DNA from: Calliopsis andreniformis | Taxonomy: Eukaryota > Arthropoda > Insecta > Hymenoptera > Andrenidae | Direction of reading: 5' to 3' | NCBI RefSeq assembly: GCF_051401765.1 | Contig: NW_027480450.1 | Coordinates: forward strand, 1,922,001-1,986,000 | Length of the DNA stretch: 64,000 nucleotides | Shown here: piece by piece, positions 37,901 to 51,340 of the stretch | Position numbering within the stretch: position 1 is the stretch's first letter | Layout of the letters: every line of letters starts with the position of its first letter | The notes under the pieces: model-generated | Database searches by the model: none | Seen by the model: only the letters and a program-made list of their open reading frames with translations | Told to the model about the DNA's origin: nothing | Made by a program: the position numbers and the translations under genes

Positions 37901-38840
37901 TCAACCCTCAATCCTCCATCCTCAGTCCTCAATCCTCAGTCCTCAAACCTCAATCCTGAATCCTCAATCCTGAATCCTCAATCTTCAGCCCTCAGTCCTC
38001 AACAATCAGTTGTCAGCCCTCAGTCCTCAATAGAATATCCTCAATTCACAGTTTTCAATACTCAATACTCAACCTGCAATCTTCAAATCTCTGTCCTCAA
38101 ACATCAATTCTCATCACTCAACCCTCAACACTCAGTCCCCAATCCTCAATCTTCAATCCTCAATCCTCAATCCTCAATCCTCAACCCTCAACCCTCATCC
38201 TCAGTCCTCAATCCTCAATCCTCAATCCTCAATCCTCAATCCTCAATCTTCAATCCTCAATACTCAATCTTCAATCCTCAATCCTCAGTCCTCAAACCTC
38301 AATCCTGAATCCTCAATCCTGAATCCTCAATCTTCAATCCTCAATCCTCAGTCATCAATCCTCAATCCTCAATCCTCAATCTTCAATCCTCAATACTCAA
38401 TCTTCAATCCTCAATCCTCAGTCCTCGAACCTCAATCCTGAATCCTCAATCCTGAATCCTCAATCTTCAATCCTCAATCCTCAGTCATCAATCCTCAATC
38501 TTCAATATTCAATCGTCAATCCTCAATCCTCAATCCTCAATCTTCAATCCTCAGTCCTCAAACCTCAATGCTGAATCCTCAATACTCAATATTCAATCAT
38601 CAATATTCAATCTTCAATCCTCAAACCTCAATCCTCAGACCTCAATCCTCAGTCGTCAAACCTCAATCCTGAATCCTCAATCCTGAATTCTCAATCTTCA
38701 GCCCTCATTTCTTCTACAATCAGTTGTCAATCCTCAATCCTCAATAGGATATCCCCAATTCGTAGTTTTCAAAACTCAAGACACAATCTGCAATCTTCAA
38801 ATCTCTATCCTCAAACATCTATTCTCATCACTCAGCCCTC
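34965..38840 (+). repeat. Segment R, copy 3
   Basis: This is homologous to 18150-22030 (offset 16,815, then 16,808). The left joint lies in a framework block: upstream of AAACATC the sequence reads TATCCTA, as in the 34.9-kb context, whereas downstream it reads AATCCTC and CGACACTC as in R copy 2. The perfect dyad is at 36514-36531 and the AATAGGA-type block at 38743. Confidence 0.9.
36514..36531 (+). repeat. Perfect dyad, 7-bp arms
   Basis: Intact dyad in R copy 3, 16,815 bp after that at 19699. Confidence 0.9.
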
Positions 38841-40564
38841 AACACTCAGTCCCCAATCCTCAATCCTCAATCCTCAATCTTCAATTCTCAATACTCAATC
38901 TTCAATCCTCAATCCTCAATCCTCAATCCTCAATCCTCAATCCTCAATCCTCAATCCTCAAACCTCAATTCTGAATCGTCAGTCCTCAATTTTCGACCCT
39001 CAATACTCAATCTGCAATCCTCAATCCACAACCCTCAATCCTCAATGCTCAACTTTCAATCATGAATATTCAATCTTCAATCCTCAATCCCCAATCCTCA
39101 ATCCTCAATACTCAATCCTCAATGTTCAATCCTCAATACCCAATCCTCAATATTCAATCCTCAATCCTCAATCCTCAATCTTGAGCCCTGAGTACTCAGT
39201 CTTCAATCCTCAATCCTCAGTCCTCAATCCTCAACCCTCAGCCCTCATCCCCAATCTTCAATCCTCAATGCTCAATCCTCAATCCTCAATCCTGAATCTT
39301 GAATCGTCTATAAAAAATCTCCAATCCTAGATCATCAATCCCCAATCCTCAATCCTTAATCCTCAATCTTCAAGCCTCAATCCCCAGACCTCAATCTTCA
39401 ATCCTCAATGCTCAATCCTCAATGCTCAAGCCTCAGTCCTCAATCCTCAATCCTCAATCCTCAAACGTCAATCTTCAAACCTGAATACTCAATCTTCAAT
39501 CCTCGATCCTCAATCCTCAATCCTCAACCCTCATTCTTCAATCCTCAATCCTCAACCCTCATTCTTCAATCCTCAATGCCCAATCCTCAATCTTCAATCC
39601 TCAATCCTCAATCCTCAATTCCCAATCCTCAATCCTCAGTCCTCAGTCCTCAATCCTCAATCCTCAACCCTCAGCCCTCATCCTCAATCCTCAATCCTCA
39701 ATCGTCAAACCTCAATCTTCAATCCTTAATTCTCAATCTTCAATCCTCAATCCTCAGTCATCAAACCTCAATTCTGAATCATCAATCCTGTATCCTCAAT
39801 CTTCAGCCCTCAGTTCTCAACGATCAGTTGTCAATCCTCTATCCTAAATAGAAAATCCTCAATTCACAGTTTTCAATACCTAATACTCCATCTGCAATCT
39901 TCAAATCTCTATGCACAAACATCAATTCTCATCACTCAACCCTCAACACTCAGTCCTCAATGTTCAATCCTCAATCCTCAATTCTCAATCCTCAATACTC
40001 AATCTTCAATCCTCAATCCTCAATCCTCAATCGTCAATCCTCATCCTTCAACCCTCAATACCCAATCCTCAATCTTCAATCCTCAACCCTCAATCCTCAA
40101 TTCTCGATCCTCAACCCTCAGTCCTCAGTCCTCAAACCTCAATCCTCAGCCCTCAGCCTTCATCCTCAATCCTCAATCCTCAATCATCAATCATCAACCT
40201 TCAATCCTCAATACTCAATCTTCAAACCTCAATCCTCAGTCCTCAAATCTCAATTCTGAATCCTCAATCCTGAATCCTCAATCTTCAGACCACAGTCCTC
40301 AACAATCTGTTGTCAATCCTCAATCCTCAATAGAATATCGTCAATTCACAGTTTTGAATACTCAATACTCAATCTGCAATCTTCAAATCTCTATCCACAA
40401 ACATCAATTCTCATCACTCAACCCTCAACACTCAGTACTCAATGTTCAATTCTCAACCCTCAATTCTCAATCTTCAATCCTCAATACTGAATCTTCAATC
40501 CTCATTCCGCAATCCTCAATCCTCAATCCTCAATCCTCAATCTTCAATCCTCAGTCTTCAATCC
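38841..40564 (+). repeat. Mosaic heptad segment resembling 8.2-9.4 kb
   Basis: About 39177-39437 matches 9190-9450, including the TATAAAA heptad at 39309. About 39470-39750 then resembles 8185-8440, so the order of these modules is reversed compared with the 8-9.4-kb region, although each keeps the same orientation. The 40.35-40.56-kb part resembles 3.77-3.96 and 5.19-5.38 kb. No gene is seen. Confidence 0.8.
39308..39317 (+). repeat. TATAAAA heptad, copy 3
   Basis: Third copy, 29,987 bp after the first, in a segment otherwise homologous to 9190-9450. Confidence 0.8.
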
Positions 40565-41351
40565 TCAATCCTCAATACGAAATCCTCAATCCTCAATCCT
40601 CAATCCCGAATCCTCAATCCTGAATCCTCAATCATCAGACCTCAGTCCTCAAAAATCAATTGTCAATCCTCAATAGAATATCCTCAATTCACTCGTTTTC
40701 AATACTCAGTCCCTATTCTTCAATCCTCAAATCTCAATCAACAAACATCAATTCTCATCACTCAACCCTCAACACTCAGTCCTCAATCTTCAATCCTCCA
40801 TCCTGAATCCTCAATCTTCAATACTCAATCCTCAATCCTAATTCCTCAATCCTCAATCCTCAATCCTCAGTCATCAATACTCAATCTTCAATACTGAATC
40901 CACAATCCTGAATCCTCAATCCTCAATCCTCAATCCTCAATCCTCATTCCTCAAACCTCAATCCACAACCCTTAGTCCTCATTCTCAATTCCCCAATTCT
41001 CAATCCACAATCCTCAATACTCTATCTTCAATCCTCAACAATCAGTCTCCAATCCTAGATCCTCAATCCCCAATCCTCAATCCTTAATCCTCAATCTTCA
41101 ATCCTCAATCCCCAGCCATCAATCTTCAATCCTCAATGATCAACCTTCAATCCTCAATTCTCAGTCCTCAACCCTCAATCCTCAATCCTCAAACGTCAAT
41201 CCTCAACCGTCAGTCCTCGCCCTCAAAGCTCAACCCTCAATACTCAATCCTCAACCTTCAATCGTCAATACTCTACCCTCAATCCTCAATCCTCAATCTT
41301 CACTCATCAATATTCAATCTTCAATTCTCAATCTTCAATCTTCAATCCTCA

Positions 41352-41924
41352 ATTGTCAATGTTCAATCCTCAATACACAATCCTCAACCTTCAGTCCTCA
41401 ATCCTCAATCCTCAACCCTGAATCCTCAACCCTCAGTCCTCAAATCCCAATCCTGAACCCTCAATCCTGAATCCTCAATCTTCAGCCCTGATTCCTCAAC
41501 AATCAGTTGTCAATCCTCAATCCTCAATATAATATCCTCAATTCACAGTTCTCAATACTCAATACTCAATCTGCAATCTTCAAATCTCTATCCACAAACA
41601 TCAATTCTCATCACTCAAACCTCAACACTCAGTCGCCAATCCTCAATCTTCAATCCTCAATCCTCAATCCTCAATCCTCATTCTTCAATCCTCAATACCC
41701 AATTCTCAATCTCCAATCCTCAATCCTCAATCCTCAATTCTCAATCCCCAAACCTCAATCCTCAGACCTCAAACATCAATACTCGGCCCCCAGCCCTCGT
41801 GCTCAATCCACAACCCTCAATCCTCAATCCTCAATCTTCAATCATCAATATTCAATCTTCAATCCTCAATCCTCAATCCTCAACCCTCAACCTTCAATCC
41901 TCAATGTTCAATCCTCAATCCTCT
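41352..41924 (+). repeat. 573-bp tandem duplication, copy 1
   Basis: This repeats directly at 41925-42497. It contains an AATATAA-type block (AATATAA at 41526) and one 6-bp unit, fitting the length of 82 heptads minus 1. The joint at 41925 reads TATTGTCAATG in place of AATTGTCAATG. Confidence 0.92.
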
Positions 41925-42497
41925 ATTGTCAATGTTCAATCCTCAATACACAATCCTCAACCTTCAGTCCTCAATCCTCAATCCTCAACCCTGAATCCTC
42001 AACCCTCAGTCCTCAAATCCCAATCCTGAACCCTCAATCCTGAATCCTCAATCTTCAGCCCTGATTCCTCAACAATCAGTTGTCAATCCTCAATCCTCAA
42101 TATAATATCCTCAATTCACAGTTCTCAATACTCAATACTCAATCTGCAATCTTCAAATCTCTATCCACAAACATCAATTCTCATCACTCAAACCTCAACA
42201 CTCAGTCGCCAATCCTCAATCTTCAATCCTCAATCCTCAATCCTCAATCCTCATTCTTCAATCCTCAATACCCAATTCTCAATCTCCAATCCTCAATCCT
42301 CAATCCTCAATTCTCAATCCCCAAACCTCAATCCTCAGACCTCAAACATCAATACTCAGCCCCCAGCCCTCGTGCTCAATCCACAACCCTCAATCCTCAA
42401 TCCTCAATCTTCAATCATCAATATTCAATCTTCAATCCTCAATCCTCAATCCTCAACCCTCAACCTTCAATCCTCAATGTTCAATCCTCAATACCCA
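41925..42497 (+). repeat. 573-bp tandem duplication, copy 2
   Basis: This is almost identical to 41352-41924, with AATATAA at 42099. Downstream of it the sequence rejoins the order seen in T copy 1. Confidence 0.92.
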
Positions 42498-42910
42498 ATC
42501 CTCAATCTTCAATCCTCAATCCTCAATCCTCAATCTTCAGCCCTGAGTCCTCAACAATCAGTTGTCAATCCTCAATCATCAGTAGAATAACCTCAATTCA
42601 CAGATTTGAATATTAAATACTCAATCTGCAATCTTCAAATCTCTATCCACAAACATCAGTTCTCATCACTCAACCCTCAACACTCAGTCCCCAATCCTCA
42701 ATCTTCAATCCTCAATCCTCAGTCCTCAATCCTCAACACTCAGCCCTCATCCTCAATCCTCAATCCTCAATCCTCAATCCTCAATACTGAATCTTCAATC
42801 CTCAATCCCCAATCCTCAATCCTCAATCCTCAATTTCCATCTTCAATCCTCAGTCTTCAATCCTCAATCCTCAATCCTCAATCCTCAATACTCAATCCTC
42901 AATCCTCAAT

Positions 42911-43540
42911 CCACAATCCTCAATCTTCAATCCTCAATATTCAATCTTCAATCCTCAATGCTCAATCCTCAATCCTCAATCCTCAATGTTCAATCCGCAA
43001 TACACAATCCTCAATATTCAATCCTCAATCCTCAATCCTCAGTCCTCAGTCCTCAATCCTCAATCCTCAGTACTCAAACCTCAATCCTGAATCCTCAATT
43101 CTGAATCCTCAATCTTCAGCCCTCAGTCCTCAACAATCTGTCGTCAATCCTCAACCCTCAGAAGAATATCCCCAATTCACAGTTTTCAATACTCAATACT
43201 CAATCTGCCATCTTCAAATCTCTTTCCACAAACATCAATTCTCATCACTCAACCCTCAACACTCAGTCCCCAATCCTCAATCTTCAATCCTCAATCCTCA
43301 GTCCTGAAACCTCAATCCTGAATCCTCAATCCTGAATCCTCAATCTTCAATCCTCAATCCTCAGTACTCAGTCCTCAAACCTCAATCCTCAAACCTCAGA
43401 CCTCATCCTCAATCCTCAATCCTCAACCCTCATTCTTCAATCCCCAATACCCAATCCTCAATCTTCAATCCTCAATCCTCAATCCTGAATTCTCAATCCT
43501 CAATCCTCAGTCCTCAGTCCTGAATCCTCAACCTTCAACC
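42911..43540 (+). repeat. Heptad segment shared with 22.1-22.6 kb
   Basis: This leaves T with an AATCCAC unit, then passes into the AGAAGAA-type block (43160) and the sequence shared with 22.1-22.6 kb. No gene or foreign insert is visible. Confidence 0.8.
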
Positions 43541-44289
43541 CTCAGCCCTCATCCTCAATCCTCAATCCTCAATCGTCAAACCTCAATCTTCAATCCTCAA
43601 TACACAATCTTCAATCCTCAATCCTACAGTCATCAAACCTCAATTCTCAATCCTCAATCCTGTATCCTCAATCTTCAGCCCTCAGTTCTCAACAATCAGT
43701 TGTCAATCCTCAATCCTCAATAGAAAATCCTCAATTCACAGTTTTCAATACTCAATACTCCATCTGCAATCTTCAAATCTCAATCCACAAACATCAATTC
43801 TCATCACTCAACCCTCAACACTGAGTCCTCAATCTCCAATCCTCAATCCTCAATCCTCAATTCTCAATCCCCAAACCTCAATCCACAGACCTCAAACATC
43901 AATACTCAGCCCTCAGCCCTCGTCCTCAATCCACAGCCCTCAATCCTCAATCCTCAATCTTCAATCATCAATATTCAATCTTCAATCCTCAATCCTCAAT
44001 CCTCAACCATCAATCCTCAGTGTACAATCCTCAATACCCAATCCTCAATCTTCAATCCTCAATACTCAATCCTCAATCTTCAGCCCTGAGTCCTCAACAA
44101 TCAGTTGTCAACCCTCAATCCTCAATAGAATAACCTCAATTCACAGTTTTGAATACTAAATACTCAATCTGCAATCTTCAAATCTCTATCCACAAACATC
44201 AACTCTCATCACTCAACCCTCAACACTCAGTCCCCAATGCTCAATCTTCAATCCTCAATCCTCAGTCCTCAATCCTCAACCCTCAGCCC

Positions 44290-47200
44290 TCATCCTCAAT
44301 CCTCAATCCTCAATCCTCAATCCTCAATATTCAATCCTCAATGCTCAATCTTCAATCCTCAATCCTCAGTCCTCAAACCTCAATTCTGAATCCTCAATCC
44401 TGAATCCTCAATCTTCAGCCCTCAGTCCTCAACAATCAGATGTCAATCCTCAATCCTCAATAGAATATCCTCAATTCACAGTTTTCAATACTCAATACTC
44501 AATCTGCAATCTTCAAATCTCTATACACAAACATCAATTCTCATCACTCAACCCACAACACTCAGTACTCAATGTTCAATACGCAAACCTCAATTCTCAA
44601 TCTTCAATCCGCAATACTGAATCTTCAATCCTCAATCCCCAATCCTCAATCCTCAATCCTCAATTTCCATCTTCAATGCTCAGTCTTCAATCCTCAATCC
44701 TCAATCCTCAATCTTCAATACTCAATCCTCAATCCTCAATCATCAATCCTCAATACTGAATCTTCAATCCTCATTCCTCGATCCTCAATACTCAATCCTT
44801 AAACCTAAATCATCAATCCACAATCTTCAATACTCAATCCTCAATCCTCAATCCTCAATCCTCAGTCCTCAACACTCTAACCTCAGTCCTCAAACCTCAA
44901 TCGCGAATCCTCAATCCTGAATCCTCAATCTTCAGCCCTCAGTCCTCAACAATCAACTGTCTATCCTCAACCCTCAATAGAATATCCTCAATTCACAGTT
45001 TTCAATACACAATCCCCATTCTTCAATCTTCAAACCTCAATCCACAAACATCAATTCTCATCACTCAACCCTCTACACTCAGTCCTCAATCTTCAATCCT
45101 CAATCCTCAATCCACAATCCTCAATCCCCAATCTTCAATCATCAGTCCTCAAACCTCAATTCTGAATCCTCAATACTCAATCTTCAATCATAAATACTCA
45201 ATCTACAATCCTCAATCCTCAATCCTCAATCCTCAGTCCTCAATCCTCAGTCCTCAAAGCTCAATCCTGAATCCTCAATCCTCAATCCTCAATCCTCAAT
45301 CCTCAATCCTCAATCCTCAATCCTCAATCCTCAGTCCTCAGTCCTCAAACCACAATCCTCAACCCTCAGACCTCATCCTCAATCCTCAATCCTCAATACT
45401 CAATCCTCAATATTCAACCCCCAATACTAAATCTTCAATCCTCAATCCTCAGTCCTCAGTCCTCAATCCTCAATCCTCAACACTCAGCCCTCATCCTCAA
45501 TCCTCAATCCTCAATCGTCAAACCTCAATCTTCAATCCTTAATTCTCAATCTTCAATCCTCAATCCTCAGTCATCAAACCTCAATTCTGAATCATCAATC
45601 CAGTATCCTCAATCTTCAGCCCTCAGTTCTCAACGATCAGTTGTCAATCCTCTATCCTGAATAGAAAATCCTCATTTCACAGTTTTCAATACCTAATACT
45701 CCATCTGCAATCTTCAAATCTCTATGCACAAACATCAATTCTCATCACTCAACCCTCAACACTCAGTCCTCAATGTTCAATCCTCAATCCTCAATTCTCA
45801 ATCTTCAATCCTCAAACTTCAATCCTCAATACTCAATCTTCAATCCTCAATCCTCAATTCTCAATCCTCAATCCTCAATCCTCAATCTTCAATCCTCAAT
45901 CCTCAATCCTCAATTGCCAATCGCCAATTCTCAGTCCTCGGACCTCAAACATCAATACTCAACCCTCAGTTCTCGTCCTCAATCCACAACCCTCAATCCT
46001 CAATCCTCAATCTTCAATCATCAATATTCAATCTTCAATCCTCAATCCTCTATCCTCAATCCTCAATCCTCAATGTTCAATCCTCAATACCCAATCCTCA
46101 ATCCTCAATCCTCAATCTTCAATCCTAAATACTGAATCTTCGATCCTCGACCCTCAATTCTCAATCCTCAATCCTCAATCCTCAATATTCAACACACAAC
46201 CCTCAACCATCAATCCTCAATACTCAACCATCAATCCTCAATTCCCAATACTCAATAGAATATCCCGAATTCTCATGGTTCAATACTCAATCCACATTAT
46301 TCAATAATCAAATCTCAATTCTCAAACATCAATCCTCAACACTCAATCCACATCACTCAGTCCCCTCTCCTCAATCCTCCATCCTGAATCCTCAATCCTC
46401 AAGCGTCAATCCTCAATCCTCAGTCCTCAACACTCTATCCTCAGTCCTCAAACCTCAATCCCGAATCCTCAATCCTGAATCCTCAATCTTCAGCCCTCAG
46501 TCCTCAACAATCAACAGTCTATCCTCAACCCTCAATAGAATATCCTCAATTCACAGTTTTCAATACACAATCCCCATTCTTCAATCTTCAAATCTCAATC
46601 CACAAACATCAATTCTCATCACTCAACCCTCAACACTCAGTCCTCAATCTTCAATCCTCAATCCTCAATCCACAATCCTCAATCCCCAATTTTCAATCCT
46701 CAGACCTCAAACCTCAATTCTGAATCCTCAATACTCAATCTTCAATAATAAATATTCAATCTACAATCCTCAATCCTCAATCCTCAATCCTCAGTCCTCA
46801 ATCCTCAGTCCTCAAACCTCAATCCTGAATCCTCAATCCTGAATTCTCAATCTTCAGCCCTCAGTCCTCTACAATCAGTTGTCAATCCTCAATCCTCAAT
46901 AGAATATCCTCAATTCACAGCTTTCAATACTCAATACTCAATCTGCAATCTTCAAATCTCTATCCTAAAACATCTATTCTCATCACTCAACCCTCAACAC
47001 TCAGTCCCCAATCCTCAATCCTCAATCCTCAAACGTCAATCTTCAAACCTGAATACTCAATCTTCAAACCTGAATACTCAATCTTCAATCCTCAAACCTC
47101 AATCCTCAACCCTCAGACCTCATCCTCAATCCTCAATCCTCAATCCTCAATCCTCAATCTTCAGCCCTCAGTCCTCAACAATCAGTTGTCAATTCTCAAT

Positions 47201-47930
47201 CCTCAATAGAATATCCTCAATTCACAGTTTTCAATACTAAATACTCAATCTGCAATCTTCAAATCTCTGTCCACAAACATCAATTCTCATCACTCAACCA
47301 TCAACGCTCAGTCGCTAATCCTCAATCTTCAATCCTCACTCCTCAATCCACAATCCTCAATCCTCAACCCTGAATCCTCAACCCTCAGTCCTCAAATCTC
47401 AATCCTGAACCCTCAATCCTGAGTCCTCAATCTTCAGCCCTGATTCCTCAACAATCAGTTGTCAATCCTCAATCCTCAATATAATATCCTCAATTCACAG
47501 TTCTCAATACTCAATACTCAATCTGCAATCTTCAAATCTCTATCCACAAACATCAATTCTCATCACTCAACCCTCAACACTCAGTCGCCAATCCTCAATC
47601 TTCAATCCTCAATCCTCAATCCTCAATCCTCATTCCTTAATCCTCAATCTTCAATCCACAATCCCCAGTCATCAATCCTCAATCCTCAATGATCAACCTT
47701 CAATCCTCAATTCTCAGTCCTCAACCCTCAATCCTCAATCCTCAAACCTCAATCCTCAACCGTCAGTCCTCGTCCTCAAAGCTCAACCCTCAATACTCAA
47801 TCCTCAACCTTCAATCGTCAATACTCAAACCTCAATCCTCAATTCTCAATCTTCAATCCTCAATCCTCAATTGTCAATGTTCAATCCTCAATACACAATC
47901 CTCAACCTTCAATCCTCAATCCTCAATCCT
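44290..47930 (+). repeat. ~3.6-kb subunit A1
   Basis: This matches the following subunit at an offset of 3,647 near its start (AATCAGATGT at 44434 and 48081), 3,613 in the middle and 3,313 towards the end, where the second copy is shorter. It includes the TTGCCAATCGCC marker module and S-like blocks. Confidence 0.82.
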
Positions 47931-50900
47931 CAACCCTCATCCTCAATCCTCAATCCTCAATCCTCAATCCTCAATATTCAATCCTCAATGCTCAATCTTC
48001 AGTCCTCAATCCTCAGTCCTCAAACCTCAATTCTGAATCCTCAATCCTGAATCCTCAATCTTCAGCCCTCAGTCCTCAACAATCAGATGTCAATCCTCAA
48101 TCCTCAATAGAATATCCTCAATTCACAGTTTTCAATACTCAATACTCAATCTGCAATCTTCAAATCTCTATACACAAACGTCAATTCTCATCACTCAACC
48201 CACAACACTCAGTACTCAATGTTCAATACGCAAACCTCAATTCTCAATCTTCAATCCGCAATACTGAATCTTCAATCCTCAATCCCCAATCCTCAATCCT
48301 CAATCCTCAATTTCCATCTTCAATGCTCAGTCCTCAATCCTCAATCCTCAATCCTCAATCTTCAATACTCAATCCTCAATCCTCAATCATCAATCCTCAC
48401 TACTGAATCTTCAATCCTCATTCCTCGATCCTCAATACTCAATCCTTAAACCTAAATCATCAATCCACAATCTTCAATACTCAATCCTCAATCCTCAATC
48501 CTCAATCCTCAGTCCTCAACACTCTAACCTCAGTCCTCAAACCTCAATCCCGAATCCTCAATCCTGAATCCTCAATCTTCAGCCCTCAGTCCTCAACAAT
48601 CAACTGTCTATCCTCAACCCTCAATAGAATATCCTCAATTCACAGTTTTCAATACACAATCCCCATTCTTCAATCTTCAAACCTCAATCCACAATCATCA
48701 ATTCTCATCACTCAACCCTCTACACTCAGTCCTCAATCTTCAATCCTCAATCCTCAATCCACAATCCTCAATCCCCAATCTTCAATCATCAGTCCTCAAA
48801 ACTCAATTCTGAATCCTCAATACTCAATCTTCAATCATAAATACTCAATCTACAATCCTCAATCCTCAATCCTCAATCCTCAGTCCTCAATCCTCAGTCC
48901 TCAAACCTCAATCCTGAATCCTCAATCCTCAATCCTCAATCCTCAATCCTCAATCCTCAATCCTCAATCCTCAATCCTCAGTCCTCAGTCCTCAAACCAC
49001 AATCCTCAACCCTCAGACCTCATCCTCAATCCTCAATCCTCAATACTCAATCCTCAATATTCAACCCCCAATACTAAATCTTCAATCCTCAATCCTCAGT
49101 CCTCAGTCCTCAATCCTCAATCCTCAATCGTCAAACCTCAATCTTCAATCCTTAATTCTCAATCTTCAATCCTCAATCCTCAGCCATCAAACCTCAATTC
49201 TGAATCATCAATCCAGTATCCTCAATCTTCAGCCCTCAGTTCTCAACGATCAGTTGTCAATCCTCTATCCTGAATAGAAAATCCTCAATTCACAGTTTTC
49301 AATACCTAACACTCCATCTGCAATCTTCAAATCTCTATGCACAAACATCAATTCTCATCACTCAACCCTCAACACTCAGTCCTCAATGTTCAATCCTCAA
49401 TCCTCAATTCTCAATCTTCAATCCTCAATCCTCAAACTTCAATCCTCAGTACTCAATCTTCAATCCTCAATCCTCAATTCTCAATCCTCAATCCTCAATC
49501 CTCAATCTTCAATCCTCAATCCTCAATCCTCAATTGCCAATCGCCAATTCTCAGTCCTCGGACCTCAAACATCAATACTCAACCCTCAGTTCTCGTCCTC
49601 AATCCACAACCCTCAATCCTCAATCCTCAATCTTCAATCATCAATATTCAATCTTCAATCCTCAATCCTCTATCCTCAATCCTCAATCCTCAATGTTCAA
49701 TCCTCAATACCCAATCCTCAATCCTCAATCCTCAATCTTCAATCCTCAATACTGAATCTTCGATCCTCGACCCTCAATTCTCAATCCTCAATCCTCAATC
49801 CTCAATATTCAACACACAACCCTCAACCATCAATCCTCAATACTCAACCATCAATCCTCAATTCCCAATACTCAATAGAATATCCCGAATTCTCATGGTT
49901 CAATACTCAATCCACATTATTCAATAATCAAATCTCAATTCTCAAACATCAATCCTCAACACTCAATCCACATCACTCAGTCCCCTCTCCTCAATCCTCC
50001 ATCCTGAATCCTCAATCCTCAAGCGTCAATCCTCAATCCTCAGTCCTCAACACTCTATCCTCAGTCCTCAAACCTCAATCCCGAATCCTCAATCCTGAAT
50101 CCTCAATCTTCAGCCCTCAGTCCTCAACAATCAACAGTCTATCCTCAACCCTCAATAGAATATCCTCAATTCACAGTTTTCAATACACAATCCCCATTCT
50201 TCAATCTTCAAATCTCAATCCACAAACATCAATTCTCATCACTCAACCCTCAACACTCAGTCCTCAATCTTCAATCCTCAATCCACAATCCACAATCCTC
50301 AATCCCCAATTTTCAATCCTCAGTCCTCAAACCTCAATTCTGAATCCTCAATACTCAATCTTCAATCATAAATATTCAATCTACAATCCTCAATCCTAAA
50401 TCCTCAATCCTCAGTCCTCAATCCTCAGTCCTCAAACCTCAATCCTGAATCCTCAATCCTGAATTCTCAATCTTCAGCCCTCAGTCCTCAACAATCAGTT
50501 GTCAATTCTCAATCCTCAATAGAATATCCTCAATTCACAGTTTTCAATACTAAATACTCAATCTGCAATCTTCAAATCTCTGTCCACAAACATCAATTCT
50601 CATCACTCAACCATCAACGCTCAGTCGCTAATCCTCAATCTTCAATCCTCACTCCTCAATCCACAATCCTCAATCCTCAACCCTGAATCCTCAACCCTCA
50701 TTCCTCAAATCTCAATCCTGAACCCTCAATCCTGAGTCCTCAATCTTCAGCCCTGATTCCTCAACAATCAGTTGTCAATCCTCAATCCTCAATATAATAT
50801 CCTCAATTCACAGTTCTCAATACTCAATACTCAATCTGCAATCTTCAAATCTCTATCCACAAACATCAATTCTCATCACTCAACCCTCAACACTCAGTCG

Positions 50901-51013
50901 CCAATCCTCAATCTTCAATCCTCAATCCTCAATCCTCAGTCCTCATTCCTTAATCCTCAATCTTCAATCCTCAATCCCCAGTCATCAATCCTCAATCCTC
51001 AATGATCAACCTT
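47931..51013 (+). repeat. ~3.1-kb subunit A2 (shortened)
   Basis: This is homologous to A1 but lacks about 300 bp around 50.5 kb. There the S-like block string passes straight to the AGTTGTCAATTCTC block seen at 47.18 kb in A1, which suggests deletion of one block-plus-spacer unit. Confidence 0.8.
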
Positions 51014-51340
51014 CAATCCTCAATTCTCAGTCCTCAAACCTCAATCCTGAATCCTCAACCTTCAGACCTCAGACCTCAACAATCAGCTGTCAATCCTCAA
51101 TCCTCAATAGAATATCATCAATTCTCAGCTTTCGATACCCAATACTCAGTCTGCAATCTTCAAATCTCTATCCACAAACATCAATTCTCATCACTCAACT
51201 CTCAACACTCAGTCCCCAATCCTCAATCTTCAATCCTCACTCGTCAATCCTCAATACTCAATCCTCAATCTTCAATCCTCAATCCTCAATCTTCAATCCT
51301 CAATCTTCAATCCTCAATCCTCAATCCTCAACCTTCCATC

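Larger units (their letters stand above)
40565..42910 (+). repeat. Segment T, copy 2 with internal duplication
   Basis: This matches 14404-16172. A one-base length difference occurs near 40.99 kb (CAATTCCCCAATTC here). The main difference is a second tandem copy of a 573-bp piece, absent from the other T copy, which makes it a duplication specific to this location. Confidence 0.88.
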
